Assembly (NCBI GenBank): GCA_021234155.1
Contig: JAJEKV010000052.1
Coordinates: 495,933 to 559,932 of the forward strand
Direction: 5' to 3'
Source of the DNA: Isoetes taiwanensis
Taxonomy: Eukaryota > Streptophyta > Lycopodiopsida > Isoetales > Isoetaceae
DNA: 64,000 nucleotides
Numbering within the stretch: the stretch's first letter is position 1; each line of letters begins with the position of its first letter. Shown here one piece after another: positions 12,831 through 24,000 of the stretch. The position numbers and the translations under genes are program-made. The notes under the pieces were generated by a model. It was not told where the DNA came from. It did not search any database and worked only from the letters and a program-made list of their open reading frames with translations.

Positions 12831-14950
12831 TCAAATTCTCTCAAAATTCGTTATTTTATCCAATTAATAGAAATCATGCTTTTCTGCATCATTATTCCCT
12901 GCGCCATGCCTTGCTTTGCATGGATAACGAGAATAAACAACATTCAATAAAATATTAGAAGCGATTTAAACACTACTTAGATTTCAAAGACTAACTATGA
13001 AATGAGAAAAGCTCTTCTCTTATGAGTTCAAATAAGCGAGCATTTTCAACGATTCATACATACATACATAAGAATGAGGACTTCACTTCTCAATGCAGCG
13101 GCCATTTTTGGCCCGGTTTTACGAGAAAAAAAGTTTCTTTTCGTTTTAGCATCACCGTTTTTAAGATTTGGCATCGTTTTCCACTTTGAAGCGGCCGTTT
13201 TAAAGTAACTATGGAATTAGAATTTACGTGTTAGTTGCATCCTTTGCCGGGGAGGTATTATGAGTCACGAAGAGCACGTAGCATATAGATCATCCCGGCC
13301 CGGGAGGAGGAAGAAGTGGTGAAGATCCACCTTTATAGCGTCCAAGCGAGGATTTCAAAGGGACTCACGATTTGGACAAAAGCAGGGCTGCTCTAGCGAG
13401 AGATGTGGGTTGCTAAGCTTGGCGATCATATTCGCATTGAGTCATTATTCTACGTTTGGGTATGTTGCTCATGGGGGTTTGGCGGGGAGGTGAAAAGCCT
13501 TACGTTGGCGAACATCGAGGGGGTGGAAAAAGATGAATGCGATACGCTTATTCACGAGGGGCCAATGTGAGCCATGCACGATTTTCCCCAAAAACCGGTG
13601 CGAAGGATTTAATATGACACATTGAAGCATGAAGCATGGATTATTTGCATGTGAAAACTGCTTAGCAGATCAAGCGGTGAAATGGCGGCTTGTATAGTAA
13701 CTTACGCGACTTAGCATGTCATAGCAAAACCCCTTCTGGATTGCACACATCTGGCGGGAGCATTAATTCAAATTGAGCCTAGCCTGCAGCATCTCGAAAT
13801 ATGATAATTTATCTCGAGACCTGCAATTTCATGTACAATTACTGTTTTTTCTCTGCAGAGCATTCCTTAAATCAAAGAAAGCTTCTTCATATCTTGTGAG
13901 CTTTGCGAAAATCGGATGAGCTTCCCTTTGTATACGTCTTACTTGCCATTTCGCTTATCGACAAAGTTGGCTAGGTAAAAACTAACAATTTTTCCAATTT
14001 TTGGATTAACCATAACCTCACGGCAAGAAGAACGTAGATTGGAAAGGAAAAATAGAAAATGTACGAAAGCCTTGCTTTGAATGAAGGGTTTAAAATCTGA
14101 AGAGATAGGCAATATCTTAGTCTGATTGATCTATATACCAACACTAGCAATTAGCAATCAGGATATGCGTTTCAGATATAGAAGAGCAGGTTAATGAATC
14201 ACAAGAGCCTAGACTTATGCACATCAGTTGGTGGAATGTGCCTTGCCTTTCGTGTTGATTTTTTACACTAGACACAAAAACCTATCTAACGGGTTATTGG
14301 CATAGTGACATTATTGTCCATATATCCCCACTTATTAGCCACTTAAAATCCTTAAACTTTGTATCTCTTCCTCAATTTACGATTTCTCCCGCCGTTATCT
14401 CATGCGTGTTAGATCACATTGTAACCATTTTTCCTTTTGCGTCTCTAACTATTACTGATCACTAGATGCGCGTCGACCCGCGGTCACTCTTCTTCACTCT
14501 TTTCACGACATCTTTCTTTCAACACTATTCTTGGGGAATCCTTACACAATACATGTCTGGTAACAAATAATTTAAATTTAAATTCGATATAAACAAATGC
14601 CAATTGAATCGTTCATAATTGTTTCTCAAAAAAAGAAAAATCAACAATTGGAGTATTTTGCACGAACACACATTGTACTTATGCTAGCAAAATAGTACAA
14701 CCATCCAGAAGGTTAAGTTTAAACAAAGAAAAAGAAAAAACAACAACAAAGCAATGTGCCATATCCAGATTTAACAACGAAGATCCATTGGGTGCAAATT
14801 ACAAGCTGATTGATATTCCTGTCAATAATTGCATCAATAGTGACATTACGAAAATTTATGTTCTTACATAGTTCAACTCTACATCTTTGAATAGTCGGGT
14901 AAAAGCTTGTAGAAAGGGTGTCATTACATAAATCTTGAATTGAAGGGCAA
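12830..14950. other. No recognisable gene
   Basis: AT-rich sequence with short homopolymers and a TACA microsatellite near 13060. An 83-codon minus-strand frame at 14719-14970 ends in a run of F codons created by a simple-sequence tract. Nothing was recognised. Confidence 0.45.
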
Positions 14951-14953
14951 TTT

Positions 14954-15965
14954 GTGCTTTTGGGGTGCATTTTAGATGTACATCAAGATACTATGGTTTT
15001 GTCGTTTTTGGTATGGGTATGCAATGAGTGCAAGATCATCCATGGCAGTGCGAAATTCTTGGTTGTACCGAACCACCGCGAACCAATTCGAATGGATCCG
15101 TCCCTCCTTTCGAAATCCCTTTCCGCAGGGGCCGAACAAGGCGAATTCGAGAAGCAAACACATGCCAATTGAATCTACAAGAAATACAAATCAATTTCAA
15201 TCTGTTCATGGAGGGTGAGAATTCCAATGGAAGTGATGGTTCTAAGCGCAAAATATGCCAACATTGGCGATGTTATGCCACAAAACCAATAAAGCGGCGT
15301 GTTGTGGTCAATGGATTGCATCCTCGATTTGCTATGGCATGCCGTCGGTCCAATTTAGTTTTTGTGCTCGTTTTATTGCAAGATGGCCGAGGGCTTTTTC
15401 TTTTTAGAGCACAGCATGGTGGAAATCCTTCCGAAGTTATTGTTATGAAATCAATGGTCGAAACTTGAAAGATGGGTTTCAAGTAAAGTCTGCTAATAGC
15501 AAAGGAATAAATTGGCTACAAAACATTGTTAACATTATCAATGATTGTTGGAAAAAAGGAGAAATAAACAAGGAGAAATGTTTCTTCAAAATTGCTAAAG
15601 GAATACGGTAAGAAATTTATCCAAAAGCTGCAGCAAGAAGGAAGATAATGTCATTAAATTGGAGCAAATGTATGGGCTTTGGCAGGAAGGATGCCAAGAT
15701 CAAATAAATCGATGATTCAATCAAATGTAGGGTTAGTGAATTTTGGCTTGATAATACCAAAGTTTCACAAGGTTAGAGAGATGTCATGAAGAGGGAGGAA
15801 CACAAGCAATAGGAGAAATACCTTGATATCTCACGAGGTTTGCTCTTGTAATTGAATCAATTCAGTTTTGGAATCATGTTTTCTTCCAAAATTCTTTCAT
15901 GACTTTCTTACGTACATTCTAGTTACTATTCCAGTGACTTGTTAATGAATACACATGGTTTTCAT
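14954..15965 (+). other. Possible 5' coding region of the adjacent transposon gene, unrecognised
   Basis: Overlapping open frames on both strands (the longest plus-strand one about 146 codons, 15028-15468) show no family motif. The stretch sits upstream of the DDE-like coding remnant at 16.6-18.2 kb and could be its first exon, because that family normally has an N-terminal part that I do not see elsewhere. The link is positional inference only. Confidence 0.2.
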
Positions 15966-16390
15966 GAAATGTATTGCATTTTACATTGTTTACATTTTAC
16001 ATTGTTTACATTGTTTCCATTAACACTTACATGTCCATGCATTTTGCATTTACATGTACTTGAATATCAAAATTACATCATTTTACATTTTAGTGTACTT
16101 TTCGGTTAATGAAGCCAAACAAATCATACATATGTACATTTGATGTACTAATATTGTAACATTAATGTGATGTACTAATATTGTAACATTAATTAGATGT
16201 ACATTAGGTGTACATTAGATGTACACTAGATGTACATTGGATGTACATTAAATGTCTGATAATCGATGGAGCTTTTGGCTATACATTAGATGTCTTGATA
16301 TTACATTAGATGTACATTAGATATACGATAACAGTCGATGGAGCTGTTGGATGGACATTTTATGTACATAGAACATACATTAAATGTACA
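15966..16390. repeat. TTTACATTG and TGTACATTAGA short-repeat array
   Basis: The left part is a TTTACATTG-like simple array. It passes into repeated TGTACATTAGA/TGTACACTAGA units (16190-16250) and two copies of a block containing CGATGGAGCT (near 16264 and 16335). TGTACA is self-complementary, so the array is rich in small palindromes. Related TGTACAT clusters recur at 18.37-18.44 and 22.19-22.33 kb, spaced around the two transposon-like genes. Confidence 0.7.
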
Positions 16391-16666
16391 ATTGTATAGT
16401 TCAATACTCTTTTGGCATCTGGTTTGCCGACATCATTTGCTAACATGGTCTTTAATGCTTTTGTTATTGCGATGCGAGGCTTTATCAGCGGTTTGTATAT
16501 CGAACCACGATACAAAATTAAGCCCGACGGTTCGAGTATCTGAAACCTGATTGCATAAGGAAATTGAAGGAGAGAAACACATGTTCTTTGTGTCAAACAT
16601 GAGCAAGCAGATCTGTCTGAAAGGCCTTCAATGATATGAGGATCCCTACATGTTAATTGCACTTCT

Positions 16667-18161
16667 TTGCTGCGGTGTACGTGCATGCCCGACAAAACAA
16701 TGGAGTATGTCAAGCAAACAAGAAGACTTTTGATAATGTTAGTATCTTGTGGAGGTCCAACGGTTCGCGAGAAATATGTGACGGATGAATGGCATAAACT
16801 AAAATGCATCAAAGGTGAATGTGATGAATGTGGAGTGAAGAAATTAGACATTTGTCCAAGCGAGGAAGATGGAATTGAGAATGTCGGTAGCAAGTATATG
16901 CATATGTCAATGAGCCATCAAAAAGGTACATCGGAAGGCTTAGATTAGTTTGATCGAATGACAAAGCATCTGTTTTGTTAAAAGAACATGAAAATTCAGC
17001 TTGCTAAGTTCTGAGATCATAACTTTCTGACCATTTGGCGAGCAAAGCAGTTTAAAAAGATGTGTTGAAACTCCCGGATAATAGTGTGTTGTTTGTTGTT
17101 GACTTTGCAGAGAACTACACATTGAAACCAGGGGCCGAAGTGCAATCAGAGCATTGGAATCTGATCAAATTAGTATTTTGGTCCATATTTCAATGATGAA
17201 AATAGAAGGTAAGCTTAAAAATGAGTGCATTTCTATGTTTTGGATGGCGGGAAGCATGACACTCATTTTGTGCAACATGGTTTTAAATTACATTTGGGGT
17301 GGCTTAAGAATAATGGAGGTGGACACATAAACCTTCATTATGTGTGGTGGGATGGTTGTGCATCTCAATTCAAATCTGCCCGGGCATGGTATGGAATCTG
17401 TAGATACCATGTTGAAAATAAAATTCGTGATATGGAATTTCTTTGGATCGGCCATGGGAAAGGCACACATGATGGCGAAGGCTGGTATAGCAAAGTTGTG
17501 GCTTGAGGCGGCGAGAAAAACAAAATGGCATGCCCGATGGCGTCTGCGAAAGCGACATGTGCGGTTTTAGGGCCAAGGAATCGGATTGTGAAAGGGTGTT
17601 TTGGGAGGTTGGAAAACAGATGTGAACAGGCAGCAAGCATTCAATTGCAAGACTTTACACGGTACTTTCAGCCGGATACATTACATGTCAACTATAAACC
17701 AGCCGAGATCCAACAAAGTTGCTATCTGCGGACCACTCGTGCTTTTGTGATGCTTGCATGAACTTCAATTGGTTGAATTGTGAGAACATTAAACATTGTG
17801 GAGAATGGTCTCTAAAAGTTTGGAACCCACGAGATCATATTGCCTCTCGTGGTGAAGCTGAAAATGATGTGGAAGTTTTGTATCACGAGAGAAACGAGGC
17901 TGGTTTAGATGACAACGTGTTTGCTTTGAGATGTATTTGTGTCTTTTTTTTGCACCGGACAATGTGGAAGGTGTTTCATACTATGTTCTCATGTGCACCG
18001 GGGAAAAGCATGCATTGGAAGAAGATTCAATTGATGACTATGGAAATGAATACTCTGCTGGCACTAGTGTCATTGAAGGACAATATTATGAACTAATCCC
18101 GGTACCCACAATAAGTATAAAGCTTCCCACTAAGAATGTTTTGGTACTGCCGAGAATGTGA
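16667..18161 (+). pseudogene. Decayed DDE-like (RNase H-fold) putative transposase
   Basis: Order of recognisable blocks: a Cys-rich segment with CIKGECDECG and a following CP (about 16804-16860); VDFAENYTL (17098-17124), which supplies a first aspartate (codon 17101); a segment with KHDTHFVQHGF (about 17253-17285); WWDGCASQFKSARAWYG (17345-17395) with a second aspartate (codon 17351); WNFFG followed after a frameshift by GHGKGTHDGEG, giving an Asp/Glu candidate near 17471; then a C-terminal tail containing EEDSIDDYGNEY (about 18018-18053). I recognise these blocks from large uncharacterised protein families of land plants and some animals that behave like transposon proteins. A DDE/D catalytic triad is my inference. 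Several frameshifts and stops break the frame (for example around 17165-17220 and 17450), so it is not functional. The first exon is not identified. Confidence 0.65.
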
Positions 18162-18364
18162 TTGGGGTTGAATCCCATTCAAGAAAAGTAAAACACAAAG
18201 CGTGAAGGGGCAAGCCGCGACATTTCACTTGCGGATAAAGTCCATGAGACATTGTTATCACAACTTCCGGCAATTGTAGATGACATGGACTAAGTCGGAT
18301 CTGTGGTACTTTCGGAAAATATTGTAATACTTTGTTCATATAAAAGATAAGAAGCTGGACTACT

Positions 18365-18436
18365 AAGTGCATTATGTACATCAATGTACATAAGATGTAC
18401 AACAAATGTACATCTTATGTACATCATTGTACATTC
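18365..18436. repeat. Palindromic TGTACAT cluster
   Basis: About five TGTACAT/ATGTACA units in 70 bases, arranged as inverted pairs around TTATGTACATC and its complement. It lies between the 3' ends of the plus-strand DDE-like remnant and the minus-strand C48/HAD remnant. Confidence 0.65.
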
Positions 18437-18439
18437 GAA

Positions 18440-19378
18440 ATATTATAAAAATTTGTTAAGTGTAAGTTGATTAGAATTGAACATAAGAAAGTTGAATTGC
18501 ATAAACATTAAAAATAGTTTGAGTCATGCAAAAGATAAGAAATGGACAAGATAAGAAATGGACAGGTTTTCATGTACAAATGGTTGATATATTTATATTG
18601 TGGACATAAATACAACACACGAAAATGAGCATGGCTCATAATTCATGACCAAGCTTCAAAATGTCGGTAGGAGCCTGATATCTTATGACTATTGCATCAT
18701 GTCTTCCAGCCAGCCGAGGAGGCTGAAGAGATATCCTCTAAAAGCGGTAGTCCATGCGGTTTCTATAGCGCGTGCCAGCGGCAAACCACTCCATCCTACA
18801 TGGCACGCATCTTCCGGGGACCGTGCCTTCCCCAAAGGGTTGTGCAACAAGTGATTTCTTTGCCAATATACATTTCATGGTTGCTTTCGTTCCTCATAAT
18901 TTTCAATATGCTCAACCTTTTCCCAAAGTTCGAGAACAACTATATAGAGGCGATAATCGGTCCCCAACCCTATGTACTTGCAGACTTGTGTTGGTTTGTA
19001 TTACCTACGGATGCAATGAGAACTCTATCTCTTAGTTTCTTAATAGTCTTTTGTGTTTCAATCCCATTCATCTACAAAGCAAATGAAGATCACTTAATTA
19101 TGTATACACACTCATAATTGTACCAATAAGAAAGCGGTAAAAATAAGTACTCAAATGCAATGAACAAAAACTTTGATACATATATTCATAACATTTGAAT
19201 TTGTACATCAGTCAAAGTCTGTACCAACAATGGGCCAGTCGAGGCCAATAACATGATGGCCGTTTCTCCATTCCTTGCTCTCATTATATTGACTAAATTT
19301 AGGCAGTGAGCACCCAAGTCTTTGCCATAGTTTGCCAGCAAAAATCTGTTCCACACATTTCGATATGCTATCTGGCTG
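18440..19378 (-). other. Downstream part of the minus-strand transposon gene, unrecognised
   Basis: Reading the minus strand after the HAD-like block gives scattered open stretches with no recognised motif. Plus-strand frames here (up to 141 codons) look like shadows. It may be a 3' extension or non-coding tail of the C48/HAD gene. Confidence 0.25.
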
Positions 19379-19379
19379 C

Positions 19380-19955
19380 ATTAGTCATTGGATGCTCTTT
19401 CACATAAACTATACCATCTTCAGCCATTTTGAATCCATTAAGCCATGGAATGAGCTCCATGACAAACAATGCATTAAGCCGACTAATATCGATTGTCCAA
19501 GAGAAAGGACATATGTAGCTTCCCTCAGATTCAAAGTGGATTTGTATCTTTAGGTTAAATCGTCGAGCTGTATGTCCATAGTACTCACGGGTACTCTTTC
19601 CATACCGACTAATGGTTTCACAAACAACCCCTTTTGAGGTTCAATAGGGTGTTTGTGTGGCGGAGAATCAACAACTCACGGTACGTAAACAAACTTCGAC
19701 TTTATGGAAAAAGCATCACAAATATGTTCCACAATTGGGTAAAGATTTTTAGAAGTGAGTGAAGACCAGATGGCAACATCAAACCCTTCTCTTACAAATG
19801 CTAATAGTGATGCTAACCACGGCCTCGGGTAAAAACACGTTTCCTATATTAAATTGAAGCTCATCTTTGGATGCATTTGGTATCTTGAGTTAATATTTTC
19901 ATTCTTGTGCACACTCTTGCCCAACCACGAAATTTAAGTCAAAGATAATGAGCTT
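19380..19955 (-). pseudogene. FCP1/NIF-type HAD phosphatase domain, decayed
   Basis: On the minus strand the four HAD motifs appear in order. Motif I is LIIFDLNFVVG (19920-19952), with the DLN spelling common in plant NIF proteins. Motif II is FDVAIWSSLTSKN (within 19712-19784), where WSS supplies the Ser. The motif III lysine lies in KGLFVKPL (19595-19635). Motif IV is LDD (about 19560-19577). The block ends with a C-terminal piece, LIPWLNGFKMAEDGIVYVKEHP (in two overlapping parts, LIPWLNGFKM and MAEDGIVYVKEHP, 19380-19457), that matches the usual end of the fold. FCP1/NIF proteins dephosphorylate Ser residues, classically on the RNA polymerase II C-terminal domain. Stops and frame changes separate the motifs, so no product is expected. 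It follows the C48 block in the same orientation and may belong to the same gene. Confidence 0.6.
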
Positions 19956-20367
19956 TCTCCACAGATTAGATGATTCACATGTCGGCAAGAAAACACTTGA
20001 GATTCACAATTTATAATTACATTTGGATCACACAATTGAGAAAACACATTGATAATTACACAATTGTTATTTGCAGTGTAAGTGAGACAAATAAATTAAT
20101 TTTTTCATTACTTATTGGTACAAAGAAGCTCGGAGCATGGCTCATACAAAACTGTAATTTACAAACAAGTCAAAGAGACTATCTACCACATTGTAGGAAC
20201 AAGCTGCTTGTATATTCATCTAAGCCTTCTACAATTAATGCCTCCATTAGATGATCCCTCAGGTGACTTGGCATAGGCATCGATGAACCAAGCCCGGGTG
20301 TCATCGCATGAATGCACAAATATTAGAGGACTATACCAACAAATAACTAATAGGAAAATAACATGTT

Positions 20368-21010
20368 CTACTTACAAAAATGGAGCTTGGTTGTGCATCA
20401 ACCACGGCATCTATGAATTTGTGCATGTAAGCCACAATGTACATGCAAGGGTTCTTTGGTACTAGTTTACGGCATTTTAGGACCGAAACACGGGAGCATC
20501 AAAGTTCTTCCTACCATGGCTTAAAATTTGTTGGATCCGAGCATCATGTTATTGATCACAAGCTTATGAAACACGCAAAATTGCAATGTGAGAATAAATC
20601 AAGCATAAGAAATTGCAATATGAGAATAATCAAATCATAAAAACAAAAGCGAAACTCATACTTACTTCTGGACCACTTTAGCATGAATTTTTACATAGCC
20701 TTTGGCGGGGAGAGGATCTGTATACTTGGGCTAGCTATAGATGGAAAAAGTGCTTTTCCTTTGGACCCGACAAGCACAAGTATTGCCAATGCCACATTTG
20801 GGCCTTGCGAATTGGAACAAATATGTATTGGCATCTTGCAATCAAAATGCCATCCACCCTTCCTTTATGTTAGTGTTACGTGCATCAATCCCCCTTCTTG
20901 AGGGAATTCACAAAATTCTGGAAGGTGTCGGTCGAACCATAAAAACTTGTGTTTCCAATCAGATGGAAGACCGCTACAAAGGTACCTGCACACAAATCCA
21001 GAATACATAT
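20368..21010 (-). pseudogene. Ulp1-type (C48) cysteine protease domain, decayed
   Basis: Minus-strand translation gives GILIARCQYIFVPIR followed by MWHWQYLCL (20740-20860), the typical strand plus His-Trp of Ulp1/SENP proteases (His codon 20789-20791). About 0.34 kb further on is VPKNPCMYIVAYMHKFIDAVV, read as the Cys box (NPCMYIVAYMHKF; Cys codon 20445-20447). The family normally has Gly after this Cys; here it is Met, possibly through a codon deletion. The Asp and Gln residues could not be placed; an intron or decay probably lies at about 20.53-20.70 kb. C48 proteases remove SUMO-like modifiers and are often carried by plant transposons. It lies directly upstream of the HAD-like block. A stop follows the His segment, so the gene is broken. 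Confidence 0.6.
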
Positions 21011-21029
21011 TAATACATAAGATGAGTGA

Positions 21030-21960
21030 CTTAGGGAATGAAATAACATAAATATGTTGAAATGCTAGCCTACCTCCCATAGACATCTACCATCTTAGAG
21101 TCAAGTCCGACTTCAGCCAGAACTTCGTCAACATCACTTTGAAAGATAGAGGGTGCGGGGCTTAGGAGGGCCGGTCCCTATAAGGAGTGAATGGAACCAA
21201 CCTTTTCCCGGTTCACTAAAGCGTACAAAGGAAACAACGACATTAGCAAAAGAATATATCTATTGTAATCAATTGTATATTACTCACCTTGTAAATTCAT
21301 CACACAGCTTGGCATCTTACGTGGATTTCTGCTGCACCTTATTTGTTATCACATCAATATTTGCTTGTAGCTCCTCTTCCTCTTCGGTTCCGGCTTCGGC
21401 GGGATCGGGATCGGCTTCCTTCCGCGCCTGTGATGGTGTCCTATCCACAAAAAATGTGGTTAATTATCATAAATCTGAGATGTTTAACAAAATTAGTTCA
21501 TCTTGGACATACCTCTTTCTTGGTGGTGGTGGCACTTTTTTGCTGGAGATTTTCTTTTAGGAGGACATTTTTTGTTCTTTGGAGATTTTGCCTGTTTTTT
21601 TCCTCTTCGAGTTACATCACCGGCATTCTTTTGCCTCCTCTTTTGGAGTGGACTCAACTACCAACTCAACTTCCTCTTCCACTGGTATCTCACGGGATAT
21701 AATCTGGATCTGTGTCCTTTGTATTTTACATAGCAGGTCCGGGCGGCCTTTACAGATGATCTTTGAGACGTTGGCTGAATCTTTCTTAGGAGCTTCTCAA
21801 TTACTAATTTAGCACTTGGTGATGAAAGTGTTTTTCTGCGGCCGGTCATTGAAGGCTCTGCACTGCTTTGCTTTAGCTTTCTCAAGTGCCATCCTCTCTA
21901 TTTCCTCAACTTCACTTTGCTATGTTCGAGGAGGCAGCATTGGAGATGGTTCTATTCTTG
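21030..21960 (-). pseudogene. N-terminal, basic/acidic low-complexity part of the C48/HAD gene
   Basis: The minus strand reads through charged segments: ESTPKEEAKE, then a Lys/Pro-rich stretch with KKCPPKRKSPAKK (about 21500-21700), an acidic piece EEEEELQANIDVI (about 21340-21400) and VDEVLAEVGLDSKMVDVYG (about 21075-21140). The last ends at a plausible GT donor. The pattern suggests a disordered, possibly nuclear-targeted N-terminus. The exons are inferred from open stretches bounded by GT/AG; no family was recognised. It continues in orientation and order into the C48 block. Confidence 0.35.
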
Positions 21961-22189
21961 GCTTGTAAATGTCATTGGTGATCTGGAGTGGAAGGTTGAG
22001 GGTCTACTGATTGATGCCTTATGCTCGATAAAATCTGTAAAGAGAGTCGTCACAGATGGCTCATGAACATCGACCATTAAAAGTACATACGGGATAGGAA
22101 CGACCTCATCCATAAACAAACAAATGATCTAAATTTCAATAGACATAAAAGAACATGAAAACGAAACTTAAACAATGAGAAATATCGGT

Positions 22190-22335
22190 ACATTTTTTGA
22201 AGCATGTACATTTCATGTACATAAAATGTACCAAATGTATGTAACTACATTTAAGCGTAGCCAAATGTACATGTACATGTTCCTCAATGTACATAGATGT
22301 ACCTCAATGTACGAGATGTACCCGGATGTACCCGG
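22190..22335. repeat. TGTACAT array, right-hand copy
   Basis: Clustered ATGTACAT and AATGTAC units, including ATGTACATGTACATG and repeated TGTACC(C/T) units, just upstream (minus-strand sense) of the C48/HAD gene. With the arrays at 16.0-16.4 and 18.37-18.44 kb this gives three TGTACA-rich sites around the gene pair. Confidence 0.65.
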
Positions 22336-22429
22336 TATCGGTTAGGGAATGTAGATCTATGCCCAAAAAGCACATATATGTAAAAAATGCACATACACAA
22401 CAAGAGAATGGACATTTTAGCGGCGTGGG

Positions 22430-23100
22430 CTTCTGCGGCGTCCGAGTCGTCAGGCGTCGCGGTGGCGTGACCATCACGGCGTCAATGCGGCGTCCGCGTC
22501 GCCGAGCTACGTCGCGTCGCGGCGTCTACTGCGACGTCGACATGCGTGGCGTGGCGGATCTGTCCGCCAAAGTGGGCGCTGCGCCCGGTGGGCGGCAGGT
22601 GTCAGCGCCAGTGGGCGCTGCGCCCGGGTGGGCAACGGGTGTCACGCCCGGCGGATGCTTGCGGCGTCGCGTCGCATCGCGGCGTCTGATGACTTGGCCC
22701 ATCCCGGTCGCGCCCGGTGGACTTTGGCGCCATGGTGGGCCGGCGGTGTCACGCCGGTGGTTAACTGCAGCGTCCGTGCTATCACGGCGTCACGGCCTGG
22801 CCCATGCGATTAGGTGGGCCCAGGTGCAGGTGGAGGGCGGTATGTCCGCGCCAGTGGGCGCTTGAGGCGTCCGTCGCATCTGGCGTAACGTCGCATCACG
22901 GCATCTGATACCACCCATCACATCCGCCTTCGTGGACTTGGCGCTGGTGGGCCGGCGGTGTCTCGCCAGTGGATGTTTCGCGAAGTGGCGTCGCATCGCG
23001 ACATCCGTGACATCATAGAAGCATTATGACCGCGTCGATGCATTATATGTGACATATGTGGCGGTATGTGGCGTATATGTGGCGTATGTGGCGTAGAAGG
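22430..23100. repeat. GC-rich GCGTC / GTGGGCGCTGCGCCC repeat block
   Basis: Compositionally distinct, CpG-rich sequence with repeated GGCGTC, GCGTCGC, GTGGGCGCTGCGCCCGG (twice, about 22573 and 22610) and a recurring order of ACTTGGCCCAT, GGTGGACTTGG and GGTGTCACGCC. The same order recurs at 25.65-26.05 kb. Open frames of up to 192 codons run through it only because its stop-codon content is low; they show no domain. The 3' end has GTGGCGTATGTG repeats (23055-23095). Confidence 0.7.
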
Positions 23101-24000
23101 TAATGTGGTATATTTTTATACCACGAAGGTTAATGGTTTTAGGATTACAAATTCAATACACATGCGATTGATACACATGCGAAAAGACTTCGGGCGACCA
23201 ACTGCGACTTCATTTAAAGCGTGTTTTGCTTATTGCATCATCACATAGATGTGCTACCGCTAGATGTTACCCAGCGGCATCCACTTTGTTTTGTGTATTT
23301 GAATTGTGTATGGGTTTTTATATGAATTTTGTATTTTGAAGGGAATCTGGTTGGATTTTGTGTCAAAATCCGGTTGTTCGTTTACAATCCTTGAAGGTAA
23401 CTTGACAATAGGCTTGTTGTCAATCATTGTTCTTGAGAGAAAACGGGATAAAGCCTTAAAATTTGTGCAAGAACATAAGAAAAAATCAAACACTTTTTTA
23501 CCTTTTGTCGTAGAAGCATTATAGTGTTTAATATGACTTGCGGTAGCTTGTACCCCATAACATGGTTTCTTTGGATCCGATTCCTTATTTCATTGTTAAA
23601 TCGGTTCACGTCATCATAAGGATAATACCTTAAAAATCAAAATAACTATAGAGATCGTCAATTTGGTTTTGAATTGGCGTTCGAGAAAAGAGCACCATCT
23701 TAGTTGTGCCCTTAAGCCCCGGCAAACACGTGAACTTTTAGTGTGAGCATTTACGATGGATTGAGCTTCATCGAATAATTCTAAACCACCTAATGTTGAC
23801 GGTGTCCCAAAATGGTGATGCCAGTGCTAGGATGGCGATTGGCATGATTCTAGGTTTAGAGGCGATGGCGGTCCCCGAAACATAGCTTTAATTACGAAAC
23901 ATCCCGTTAAAGGGATTTATTGATTATTGACCGATTGATACTGTCCATATCAATCTGACTTCATTAGGTCTTTAAGGTAATCTTATCTCTAGATGTGATA
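23100..24000. other. No recognisable gene
   Basis: AT-richer sequence with open frames of 60-77 codons on both strands, none recognised. It lies inside the interval bounded by the 50-bp direct repeat. Confidence 0.4.

Noticed and set aside
22287-22865. 192-codon plus-strand open frame, Arg/Gly-rich
   Set aside because: It runs through the GC-rich GCGTC repeat block, starts in the TGTACAT array and has no domain; low stop density explains it.
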